Source of the DNA: Ryuthela nishihirai
Taxonomy: Eukaryota > Arthropoda > Arachnida > Araneae > Heptathelidae
Direction: 5' to 3'
DNA: 64,000 bases
Assembly (NCBI GenBank): GCA_038380435.1
Contig: JAWZYU010000025.1
Coordinates: forward strand, 44,896,691 to 44,960,690
In this document: in pieces, positions 51,101-60,124 of the stretch
Position numbering within the stretch: position 1 is the stretch's first letter
Layout of the letters: every line of letters begins with the position of its first letter
Notes under the pieces: generated by a model
The model's input: the letters and a program-made list of their open reading frames with translations, nothing else
The model's database searches: none
What the model was told of the DNA's origin: nothing
Translations under genes and position numbers: made by a program

Positions 51101-53592
51101 TGCATTGTCCGTGACCTCTTAATACGACTCCCCGAAAGATGGCTTTGGTTGGAGTCTCCTTTGTCTGTCTAGTTCTGCTGTCTATATCCGATTTCCTTGC
51201 TAATCGTTCAAAGAGAGAAAGCACTGACGGATGGGAACGTGCATTGTCCGTGAACTCTTAATACGACTCCGCGAAAGATGGCTTTGGTTGGAGTCGCCTT
51301 TGTCTGTCTAGTTCTGCTGTCTATATCCGATTTCCTTGCTAATCGTTCAAAGAGAGAAAGCACTGGCGGATGGGAACGTGCATTGTCCGTGAACTCTTAA
51401 TACGACTCCCCGAAAGATGGCTTTGGTTGGAGTCTCCTTTGTCTGTCTAGTTCTGCTGCCTATATCCGATTTCCTTGCTAATCGTTCAAAGAGAGAAAGC
51501 ACTGACGGATGGGAACGTGCATTGTCCGTGACCTCTTAATACGACTCCCCGAAAGATGGCTTTGGTTGGAGTCGCCTTTGTCTGTCTAGTTCTGCTGTCT
51601 ATATCCGATTTCCTTGCTAATCGTTCAAAGAGAGAAAGCACTGACGGATGGGAACGTGCATTGTCCGTGAACTCTTAATACGACTCCCCGAAAGATGGCT
51701 TTGGTTGGAGTCGCCTTTGTCTGTCTAGTTCTGCTGTCTATATCCGATTTTCTTGGTAATCGTTCAAAGAGAGGAAGCACTGGCGGATGGGAACGTGCAT
51801 TGTCCGTGAACTCTTAATACGACTCCCCGAAAGATGGCTTTTGTTGGAGTCTCCTTTGTCTGTCTAGTTCTGCTGTCTATATCCGATTTCCTTTCTAATC
51901 GTTCAAAGAGAGAAAGCACTGACGGATGGGAACGTGCATTGTCCGTGACCTCTTAATACGACTCCCCGAAAGATGGCTTTGGTTGGAGTCGCCTTTGTCT
52001 GTCTAGTTCTGCTGTCTATATCCGATTTCCTTGCTAATCGTTCAAAGAGAGAAAGCACTGACGGATGGGAACGTGCATTGTCCGTGAACTCTTAATACGA
52101 CTCCCCGAAAGATGGCTTTGGTTGGAGTCGCCTTTGTCTGTCTAGTTCTGCTGTCTATATCCGATTTTCTTGGTAATCGTTCAAAGAGAGGAAGCACTGG
52201 CGGATGGGAACGTGCATTGTCCGTGAACTCTTAATACGACTCCCCGAAAGATGGCTTTGGTTGGAGTCGCCTTTGTCTGTCTAGTTCTGCTGTCTATATC
52301 CGATTTCCTTGCTAATCGTTCAAAGAGAGAAAGCACTGACGGATGGGAACGTGCATTGTCCGTGAACTCTTAATACGACTCCGCGAAAGATGGCTTTGGT
52401 TGGAGTCGCCTTTGTCTGTCTAGTTCTGCTGTCTATATCCGATTTCCTTGCTAATCGTTCAAAGAGAGAAAGCACTGGCGGATGGGAACGTGCATTGTCC
52501 GTGAACTCTTAATACGACTCCCCGAAAGATGGCTTTGGTTGGAGTCGCCTTTGTCTGTCTAGTTCTGCTGTCTATATCCGATTTCCTTGCTAATCGTTCA
52601 AAGAGAGAAAGCACTGACGGATGGGAACGTGCATTGTCCGTGAACTCTTAATACGACTCCCCGAAAGATGGCTTTGGTTGGAGTCGCCTTTGTCTGTCTA
52701 GTTCTGCTGTCTATATCCGATTTTCTTGGTAATCGTTCAAAGAGAGAAAGCACTGGCGGATGGGAACGTGCATTGTCCGTGAACTCTTAATACGACTCCG
52801 CGAAAGATGGCTTTGGTTGGAGTCGCCTTTGTCTGTCTAGTTCTGCTGTCTATATCCGATTTCCTTGCTAATCGTTCAAAGAGAGAAAGCACTGACGGAT
52901 GGGAACGTGCATTGTCCGTGAACTCTTAATACGACTCCCCGAAAGATGGCTTTGGTTGGAGTCGCCTTTGTCTGTCTAGTTCTGCTGTCTATATCCGATT
53001 TCCTTGCTAATCGTTCAAAGAGAGAAAGCACTGACGGATGGGAACGTGCATTGTCCGTGAACTCTTAATACGACTCCCCGAAAGATGGCTTTGGTTGGAG
53101 TCGCCTTTGTCTGTCTAGTTCTGCTGTCTATATCCGATTTTCTTGGTAATCGTTCAAAGAGAGGAAGCACTGGCGGATGGGAACGTGCATTGTCCGTGAC
53201 CTCTTAATACGACTCCCCGAAAGATGGCTTTGGTTGGAGTCTCCTTTGTCTGTCTAGTTCTGCTGTCTATATCCGATTTTCTTGGTAATCGTTCAAAGAG
53301 AGGAAGCACTGGCGGATGGGAACGTGCATTGTCCGTGACCTCTTAATACGACTCCCCGAAAGATGGCTTTGGTTGGAGTCGCCTTTGTCTGTCTAGTTCT
53401 GCTGTCTATATCCGATTTTCTTGGTAATCGTTCACAGAGAGAAAGCACTGGCGGATGGGAACGTGCATTGTCCGTGAACTCTTAATACGACTCCCCGAAA
53501 GATGGCTTTGGTTGGAGTCTCCTTTGTCTGTCTAGTTCTGCTGTCTATATCCGATTTCCTTTCTAATCGTTCAAAGAGAGAAAGCACTGACG

Positions 53593-53718
53593 GATGGGAA
53601 CGTGCATTGTCCGTGAACTCTTAATACGACTCCCCGAAAGATGGCTTTGGTTGGAGTCGCCTTTGTCTGTCTGTCTATATCCAATTTCCTTGCTAATCGT
53701 TCAAAGGGAGAAAGCACT
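53593..53718 (+). repeat. Degenerate terminal satellite unit
   Basis: The last unit has lost 9 bp ('ctgtctgtctatat' for 'ctgtctagttctgctgtctatat'). It carries several substitutions (ccaattt, caaaggg) not seen inside the array, and then stops at 'aaagcact'. Confidence 0.9.
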
Positions 53719-53939
53719 ACAGTACTTCCAATTTCTAGCCCTGTCGGCGGAAATGGAATCTCAAGTATCCGGTTTCTAAACAGCTTGCTATCTAAAGGGT
53801 TAAACTGTAGTAATATAACTAAAAACCGACGAGATTTTCTTAAAAGGAATGGTCCGCTTTTTAAAAAAAATCAAATTCTCGTTTGAAAAAATATTAAGGT
53901 GAAAAAGAAATCGTTAACGGAGCCACTATACTGAAAAAT
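53719..53939. other. Non-coding DNA right of the satellite
   Basis: No gene or repeat is recognised in this stretch. Confidence 0.5.
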
Positions 53940-54019
53940 TGCTTATCGGTACGTCGTACCGGCAAATAATTTCTTGCCGGTACGGTGTACCAGCACGTAC
54001 CGGTCTGCTTTCACCACTG
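53940..54019. mobile_element. hAT-like transposon end with GGTAC inverted motifs
   Basis: Read on the minus strand it begins cagtggtgaaagcagaccgg, a CAGTGGTG-type terminus of hAT style. It then has subterminal inverted motifs: cggtacg/cgtaccg around one T, and ccggtacg/cgtaccgg around 11 bp. Only one end is recognisable. Confidence 0.4.
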
Positions 54020-54045
54020 AAGACAACACAAACATCCTTGCCTTA

Positions 54046-54110
54046 TCCGGATTCGAACCCAGGCCCCTTTCATCAGTGATGAAGTGCGGTAACCACCTGG
54101 CCACCGGAGG
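54046..54110 (-). pseudogene. tRNA-like fragment (second SINE type or tRNA pseudogene)
   Basis: On the minus strand an A-box-like tggccaggtggttacc is followed by a B box ggttcgaatcc. The anticodon region is a perfect ttcat/atgaa hairpin with a five-base loop, not a proper anticodon arm. It differs from the abundant SINE head, so it is probably a separate tRNA-derived element. Confidence 0.5.
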
Positions 54111-54247
54111 GCAGATAGATAATCAGAAATTCAATCTTACAATTTTATGCCAGAATTCGTTGGCAGCCAATCCCACTCGTTGCTCAATTTCCCCTTTTCC
54201 CATCGAGAGATGCCCAGTCCTTATGTTGTTCATCTTCTCTTGTGACT

Positions 54248-54470
54248 AAGGGGTCACCGATGGGCTTGGAAACACTGCTTAACGTCGAATGGGACGTTAA
54301 GCTGTGGTTCCGTGTTTGGGAGAGCTATACCCTGCGCACGTTAAAGAACACGCTGGATGGCCTTGACAGGAGGCTACCATCTGTCTCCCAACAGCTGTGC
54401 AGTGAATCCCTCACCCGACCTTCTCTGAGTCTACGGGAGCTTACTGGTTATTTGACCCATTGTGTTGTTG
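54248..54470 (+). mobile_element. tRNA-derived SINE, head-less diverged copy
   Basis: It starts mid-body at 'ggtcaccgatgggcttgg' and lacks the tRNA head. It is more diverged than other copies (e.g. 'cgaatgggacgttaagctgtgg'). The canonical tail has decayed to 'tgacccattgtgttgttg'. It lies tail to tail with the next copy. Confidence 0.85.
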
Positions 54471-54854
54471 TTGGGTTGTTTTACCTCTGAGCGGCACTTT
54501 TTTGCACACCATGGGCTAAATGGCCAGGTCACATGGACCCCGAAGGCTCAGAGAAGGTTGGGGGAGGGGACCCACTGGAACAGCTGTTGGGAGACAGATG
54601 GTAGTCTCCCGTCAAGGCCATCCAGCGTGTTCTTTAACGTGCACAGGGTATGGCTCTCCCGCACACGGAGCCACGGTTTAACGTCCCATCCGATGGACGA
54701 CGGCCTTTCCAAGCCCATCGGTGTCCCCTACTGACCGTGGGCAGGGCGGGGAATTTTGCGGAGATAAATCTCAACGCTGACCCAGCTGGGACTCGAACTT
54801 GGGAACTACAGATTACGAGCCTGGCGCGCTACCGACTGAGCCACCCCCGTCCCA
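54471..54854 (-). mobile_element. tRNA-derived SINE (copy 7)
   Basis: Full length, minus orientation. Its tail joins the older plus-strand fragment at 54470, making a tail-to-tail inverted pair of about 220 bp. Confidence 0.95.
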
Positions 54855-55121
54855 CTCCAGACTGCAGAGAACGAGACTTGTGGTGGCACCCATCAGGTGT
54901 AGGACTCTCTTGTAGAGTGTAGCATCGGGTGGCACCATTGCCTCTAAATTGTGTGTATCTAGATGGTGTCCAAACGATATTTAAAAAAAGGAAAACTTTC
55001 GCTCAGAGTTCGAATTTCCATCTCATAATGTTTCATCAGAGCGCATTTTTCTCTTCGGGCGACGTTCTCCTGAGCAGCATCCATTCGCAACTAATTGGTA
55101 ATGTTTTCCTTCTGTTTGCAG
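54855..55121. other. Non-coding DNA
   Basis: No gene is recognised. It ends in a pyrimidine-rich stretch, ttttccttctgtttgcag, that would make a good 3' splice site. Confidence 0.4.
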
Positions 55122-55301
55122 CCCTGCGTCATTTTAATCTCTCACGTGATTTCTAATTCCATGACGACCTTCATTGCGCGGCATTTGCTTCTCTTGCAAA
55201 TCCCCTTTCGTCTCTGCGTCACCATTGATTCCTTCCCGAACTTGCGCGAAGTCTCTGGAGTGCAATGCGAAGCGAATTTCAAATTCGTCGAAGACACTTA
55301 A
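55122..55301 (+). CDS. Possible terminal exon, unknown protein
   Basis: After the splice-acceptor-like ttttccttctgtttgcag (ending 55121), a plus frame stays open to TAA at 55299-55301 and ends FRLCVTIDSFPNLREVSG then VQCEANFKFVEDT. The stretch is richer in CG dinucleotides than its flanks and looks coding-like. I recognise no family and see no upstream exon. Chance or an old retrocopy is equally possible. Confidence 0.2.
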   Translation, partial: PCVILISHVISNSMTTFIARHLLLLQIPFRLCVTIDSFPNLREVSGVQCEANFKFVEDT

Positions 55302-55677
55302 AAATTCTGTTTCTTTCCTATTTTTATTTTCAAAGGAAACAAGAAGAGTGAAATGAAAGTTTTTATGTTCTTTTGAAACGGAAAGCGAAGTTAATTAATT
55401 CTGTTCTCTATTTAAATTGACTTTCCATGAAGCTTGCATTAAATCCCACATGTAATAATAGGAGAATTTGAGAAATCTCTGGAGCTTTTTTAAAAGTCAG
55501 TTACTGTAACAATACAATATTTATCACAGATAGCATGTTTTAGTTAATATGTAAGGTGATGCTCTACAAATGGTTTAGTTTAAAATTGTATGCATGTAAA
55601 TTAAAGATGACACATTTGCAGGACCCACTTTCTAAGTGAAGGCAACAGATGGTTGTTATCCGGTAGCTATACATACG
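55302..55677. other. AT-rich non-coding DNA
   Basis: No gene or ordered repeat is recognised. Confidence 0.5.
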
Positions 55678-56048
55678 GGTTGGGTTGTTTTACCTCTGAG
55701 CGGCACTTTTTTGCATACAATGGGCTAAATGGCCAGGTGACATGGACCCCGAAGGTTGGGGGAGGGGACCCACTGGAACAGCTGTTTGGAGACAGATGGT
55801 AGCCTCCCGTCAAGGCCATCCAGCGTGTACTTTAACGTGCACAGAGTATGGCTCTCCCGCACACGGGCCACGGCTTATAACGTCCCATCCGACGGACGGC
55901 GGCCTTTCCAAGCCCATCGGTGTCCCCTACTGACCGTGGGCAGGGCGGGGAATTTTTTTGTGATAAATCTCAACGCTGACCCAGCTTGGAATCGAACCTG
56001 GGAAATACAGATTACGAGCCTGGCGCGCTACCGACTGAGCCACCCCCA
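55678..56048 (-). mobile_element. tRNA-derived SINE (copy 8)
   Basis: Nearly full length, minus orientation. It has an internal deletion ('gaaggttgggg' lacks 'ctcagagaa') and a mutated stretch 'gaatttttttgtgataaatc'. The B box is altered (cagcttggaatcg). No clear target duplication. Confidence 0.93.
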
Positions 56049-56769
56049 CGTGAGACATTGTATGGGACGGTGGAGACATTCTCCCCCTGCCATACCCTCA
56101 AAAGTGAGCATTTCTGAATTTTGTCCATCGATAATGTCTGACCCCAGAGACCCTTTTATAATTAGCGATGAATAGCCACTGCCATGATCAGGAGCGTAGC
56201 GAGGGGATTACGGGGGGGGGGGGGGGGAGACAACGAAAATTTGTCAACTCGGAAATCAAAATTTGCACACTGAAAAATTAAATACTTTACATAACTTTAA
56301 TTATGTATCTTCTGTAACTAACTTGATTACTCTGAATTTTGTTCAGTACGGGGGGGGGGGGACAACTTCCATCGATTTTCGATTTTGCAACCTTGCCATG
56401 ATTTTGCAAATGCATACTATTTATTATCTTTCCTATATTTTCCTAAGTTCCTCGAATTTTACCAACTATATAACCTTTTCCCAAAATTTCTCGATTGTAC
56501 AAGCTCTCCTTAATTTTACAAAATCAATCCCATTCTTCACAGCTCTCCTGCATTTTACCAAGTGGCTTCAAATTTTGCCAACTGCTCTACACTTTGGGTC
56601 CTTGATTGCACCAACTGTACTAAATTTCACCAAATCAATCCCACTTTTGTCTGTCTTCCTTTTGCTTTTGGCTTTGACATTTGTGGATTTGACAGCAAAC
56701 TGTTCCGCCATATCTCTCAAACGCAATTAGAAACTGAATGATTTATGTGTCAGACGATAGGCTATGACA
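56049..56769. other. Non-coding DNA with G-homopolymer runs
   Basis: A run of 16 G at 56212-56227 and a second G-run near 56350-56360 follow similar 'ttacggg' and 'gtacggg' leaders. The remainder is T-rich with repeated 'ttttac-aa' and 'aatttt' motifs. No gene. Confidence 0.5.
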
Positions 56770-56927
56770 CTCCCCGAGTCAGAAGCTATAACAAAACTGA
56801 CCCCCCAAAGCTTTCCTCTCCCCTAAAAAAGGAGGGAAATATGAAAATGATTGTTCCTCTGTATCTCCTGAACGCGAGTGCGGAAAACAACAAGATGTGT
56901 GTCAAACGAAAGTTTCTGACGTGCCGA
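56770..56927. repeat. Degenerate ~155 bp tandem repeat, copy 1
   Basis: Shared landmarks with 57326-57580 are 'agctataacaaa', 'ccccccaaagctttc', a purine run, 'atgaaaatgattgt', 'atctcc', 'cgagtgc' and 'gtgtcaaacgaa'. It is separated from copies 2 and 3 by a SINE. Confidence 0.65.
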
Positions 56928-57312
56928 TTGGATTGTTTTACCTCTGAGCGGCACTTTTTTGCATACAATGGGCTAAATGGCCAGGTCACATGGACCCCGG
57001 AGGCTCAGAGAAGGTTGGGGGAGGGGACTCACTGGAACAGCTGTTGAGAGACAGATGGTAGCCTCCCGTCAAGGCCATCCAGCGTGTTCTTTAACGTGCA
57101 CAGGGTATGGCTCTCTCGCACAAGGGGCCACGGCTTAACGTCCCATCCGAAGGACGGCGGCCTTTCCAAGCCCATCGGTGTCCCCTACTGACCGTGGGCA
57201 GGGCGGGGAAATTTTGCAGAGATAAATCTCAACGCTGACCCAGCTGGGACTCGAACCTGGGAACTACAGATTACGAGCCTGGCGCGCTACCGACTGAGTC
57301 ACCCCCGCGACC
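56928..57312 (-). mobile_element. tRNA-derived SINE (copy 9)
   Basis: Full length, minus orientation. Flanked by a 13 bp target duplication with one mismatch (tctgacgtg[c/g]cga) at 56915-56927 and 57313-57325. It splits the degenerate ~155 bp repeat. Confidence 0.95.
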
Positions 57313-57325
57313 TCTGACGTGGCGA

Positions 57326-57580
57326 ATGTCATAGGCTATAAAAAATATTAACCCCCCCTGCTTTGGTACCTCATCTGAAAAAAAGTGGGGGGGGGTGATA
57401 TCAAAACGATTGTCCCCCTAGATCTCCAGCATACGAGTGCTGAAAGTAATAAGCCATGCGTCAAATGAATATTTCTGCCATGGCAATGTCATAGGGTATA
57501 AAAAAATTTACCCCAGCTTTCGTCCTCCCCCCTCTGAAAGCGGTGTAAATATGAAAACGATTATGAACGAAATATGAAGC
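57326..57580. repeat. Degenerate ~155-160 bp tandem repeat, copies 2 and 3
   Basis: Unit starts 'atgtcataggctataaaa' at about 57326 and 'atgtcatagggtataaaa' at about 57485, spaced 159 bp. The third is partial. Landmarks match copy 1 before the SINE. Confidence 0.65.
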
Positions 57581-57740
57581 GAACGTACGTGAAAATATTA
57601 AAGAGGTGTATGCCTCAGTAGCCAGCCATGAAGCACTTCCTCTTTAATATTTCTTTCAGAGGAAGGAATTTTAATTTGGAATTTCCTTCATGAAAGGAAG
57701 ATTGAGGGAATCTGACAAGGGGATTGAAATTCAGTCTGGA

Positions 57741-57989
57741 TCAATTTGAAGATGAGGTCATCGATCCAGACTTTGTAGAAGGTTGGACGATGTCTGAAAA
57801 TGCAGCTTTCACCTTTTCGGTTTTATTAACAGTTTCTGACACTTTCTCGGCAACTCTCAGCATCTGGTGTTCTGCAGAATGGTCCATCTGCTGAGAGCAA
57901 TTCGCTGAAATCGTTTGCTTAGACACAAAAGCCAATTGATCGGTGAATTGCGAAATTCTGGATCCTTTCCTATCTTATGAATGAACTCT
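57741..57989 (-). CDS. Possible exon, unknown protein
   Basis: A minus frame is open for about 82 codons from after a stop at the upper end to a stop at 57741. It includes QFTDQLAFVSKQT, QQMDHSAEHQMLRVAEKV and TEKVKAAFSDIVQPSTKSG. The residues look like amphipathic helices followed by a Ser-rich tail, and the codon use looks coding-like. The frame opens just after 'aagatag', which could serve as a weak 3' splice site. There is no methionine at the start. I do not recognise the family. Confidence 0.22.
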
Positions 57990-58601
57990 TAAGATGCACA
58001 AGTTTCCATAAGTTTCGAAATTTGGATTCTTCTCTATGCTTGGAAATTTCGAGGATCTGAAACTGATCTTATCACGTCGCTTCTTAAGACCTTCCTCTAT
58101 GTCACAAAGACTTCTAGGCAGGAGATTGAAATGCACGTGGTCACATCACCTATTCATTTTCTGCATTTGGTTCCATTGGATGTTACTTTCTGAACTGCCT
58201 TCGTATCATTCACAAAGAAATGTTTGTAGAAAAATATGAAGCAAATTTTGACCTTATTAATTTGTTGGTTTCCAGTTATTAATTTGATAGGATTCCATTG
58301 TGAACTAAATTATGCAAATCTCTTTTGTCCATATTTGCATGTGGCTTGAAAAGAAGCTTGCTGAAGGGCATGAAAATTCAGTCTCCAAATCGTTAAAATG
58401 CTACACTGATTTTTTTTAAGTATCCCATAGCATTGGGGGACATTAAAATCGTTATAAAAGAATTCATGTGAACAAAATTCGACTCACTGTTTTCGATCTT
58501 TGGGTTTCCCATCGCTGTCTATAGCCTTTGCCAAATGGGTTGTGATTAAAAGAGTGAAAGATTTACAGGTGGTATCCTGGAATTATTAGTTGTCCAATGC
58601 T

Positions 58602-58670
58602 TGGTTTAACTGGTTAGAACGCTCTGGCATGTATCTAGAGAATTGCGGGTTCGAGTCAGCCATAATGCTT
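58602..58670 (+). pseudogene. Degenerate tRNA-like sequence
   Basis: An A-box-like 'ggtttaactggttag', an anticodon arm of four pairs with a loop 'catgtat', and a B box 'gggttcgagtc' that ends prematurely in 'agcc'. The acceptor stem does not pair. Probably a tRNA pseudogene or the head of another SINE type. Confidence 0.5.
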
Positions 58671-58710
58671 TTGACAAATGAATAACTATTCTTTATCTAC
58701 AGGTAATCTG

Positions 58711-59076
58711 GATTGGATTGTTTTACCTCTGAGCGGCACTTTTTTGCACACCATGGGCTAAATGGCCAGGCCACAAGGTCCCCGAAGGCTCAGAAGGTTG
58801 GGGGAGGGGACCCACTGGAACAGCTGTTGGGAGACAGATGTTAACCTCCCGTCAAGGCCATCCAGCGTGTTCTTTAACGTGCACAGGTTATGGCTCTCCC
58901 GCACATGGGGCCACGGCTTAACGTCCCATCCGACGGACGGCGGCTTTACCAAGACCATCGGTGTCCCCTAGTGACCGTGGGCAGGGCGGGGAAATTTTGC
59001 GGAGATAAATCTTAACGCTGACCCAGCTGGGACTCGAACCTGGGAACTACAGATTAAGAGCCTGGCGCGCTACCGA
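58711..59076 (-). mobile_element. tRNA-derived SINE (copy 10), 5'-truncated
   Basis: Minus orientation, missing roughly the first 20 bp of the tRNA head. Flanked by a 14 bp target duplication with one mismatch (ctacaggtaayctg) at 58697-58710 and 59077-59090. 5' truncation with a target duplication shows incomplete reverse transcription from the tail. It shares with copies 11 and 12 the short form 'ggctcagaaggttgg'. Confidence 0.95.
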
Positions 59077-59090
59077 CTACAGGTAACCTG

Positions 59091-59742
59091 TGTATTTACT
59101 ATGGAGGCAAAGGTTTATGGTTTCCCCCAGAATCACAGATGAAAATTAATTAATTGGAATAATTAGTTAGAGAGAAAAAGTAATAAGAAATTCAGGGATC
59201 GCCAATCGAGAGAGCGAGAGCATGACAATATTTCCGAAATTTTATTCCTAAATTAAAATTATTTCTCAACACACATCATTGAACAGGTGACGTCATTTTC
59301 CGAGTGGTGTCGTGCTGCACTTTATTAATATTCTTGTGACAACTTTTATTCAATTCCCTGAAGGCACAATTGAGGCTCTCATCTTTCAGTTGCGAACTCT
59401 TCCTTCAGGCCATTGAGAGGAGAGCCAAAAGAGAAATGTTCAGCACATCGAGCAGAAAACAGCTCTTCGTTTAAGTGCTTCGCATGTAGGAGGACGTTAG
59501 ATCGCCCATGGGCCACCAGCCATTCTAAAATGATCGAGGGGTTCAGAAATTGCTCTTTGCTGCAAGTAACGGCAAAAAAGTAATTTCCTCTTGCAATAAC
59601 GGTTATACATCACTTTAGAGCATTCGTGTTTTTTTCCAAAGGAAGTTGCAATGACTTTGGACAAAGAAGGGATTAACATGTCATTTTGCTACGATTGGGT
59701 TATCGAGAAGCTTCTTTGCCAAGTTGCTGCATTTATTGACGG
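59091..59742. other. Non-coding DNA
   Basis: No gene is recognised. A perfect TGACGTCA motif is at 59288-59295. Confidence 0.4.
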
Positions 59743-59744
59743 GG

Positions 59745-60124
59745 TTGGGTTGTTTTACCTCTGAGCGGCACTTTTTTGCACACCATGGGCTAAATGGCCA
59801 GGTCACAAGGACCCCGAAGGCTCAGAAGGTTGGGGGAGGGGACCTACTGGAACAGCTGTTGGGAGACAGATGGTAGCCTCCCGTCAAGGCCATCCAGCGT
59901 GTTCTTTAACGTGCAGAGGGTATGGCTCTCCCGCACACGGGGCCACGGCTTAACGTCCCATCCGACGGACGGCGGCCTTTCCAAGCCCATCGGTGTCCCC
60001 TATTGACCGTGGGCAGGGCGGGGAATTTTGCGGAGATAAATCTCAACGCTGACCCAGCTGGGACTCGAACCTGGGAACTACAGATTACGAGCCTGGCGCG
60101 CTACCGACTGAGCCACCCCCGCCC
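59745..60124 (-). mobile_element. tRNA-derived SINE (copy 11)
   Basis: Full length, minus orientation, with 'ggctcagaaggttgg'. The flanks share an imperfect target duplication ending 'ttgacgggg' (about 59734-59744 and 60127-60137). Confidence 0.95.

Larger units (their letters stand above)
15092..53718 (+). repeat. 139 bp satellite array, about 278 units, head to tail
   Basis: The unit, started at gatgggaacgtgcattgtcc, is 139 bp. The first such start is 15096 and the last is 53593, a distance of 38,497 bp, exactly 277 x 139 minus 6. Six 1 bp deletions are visible: 'gtcgctttg' near 17386, 24056 and 26417, and 'cactgcgg' near 21900, 31767 and 40523. All units point the same way and nothing interrupts them. 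Frequent variant sites are unit positions 24-29 (gaactc, gaactt, gacctc), 67 (G/T), 109-111 (gct, ggt, tct) and 136-139 (ggcg, gacg, ggcc). The left edge is abrupt; the right-most unit is degenerate. The minus-strand frames (MLSLFERLARKSD...) are by-products. A centromeric or heterochromatic location is plausible but unproven. Confidence 0.99.

Noticed and set aside
15092..53718. CENP-B-box-like motif in the satellite
   Set aside because: The nearest match, around tttcggggagtcg on the minus strand, lacks the required internal A and CGGG positions.
54463..54922. Open frames such as MALPHTGPRLNVPSDG and MARSQGPRRLRRLGEG in many places
   Set aside because: They occur at the same place in every SINE copy, on the minus strand of plus copies and on the plus strand of minus copies. 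They are by-products of the GC-rich SINE body.
56263..56730. 155-codon plus frame
   Set aside because: It is low-complexity T-rich sequence with a G-run read as glycines. There is no domain and no coding-like composition.
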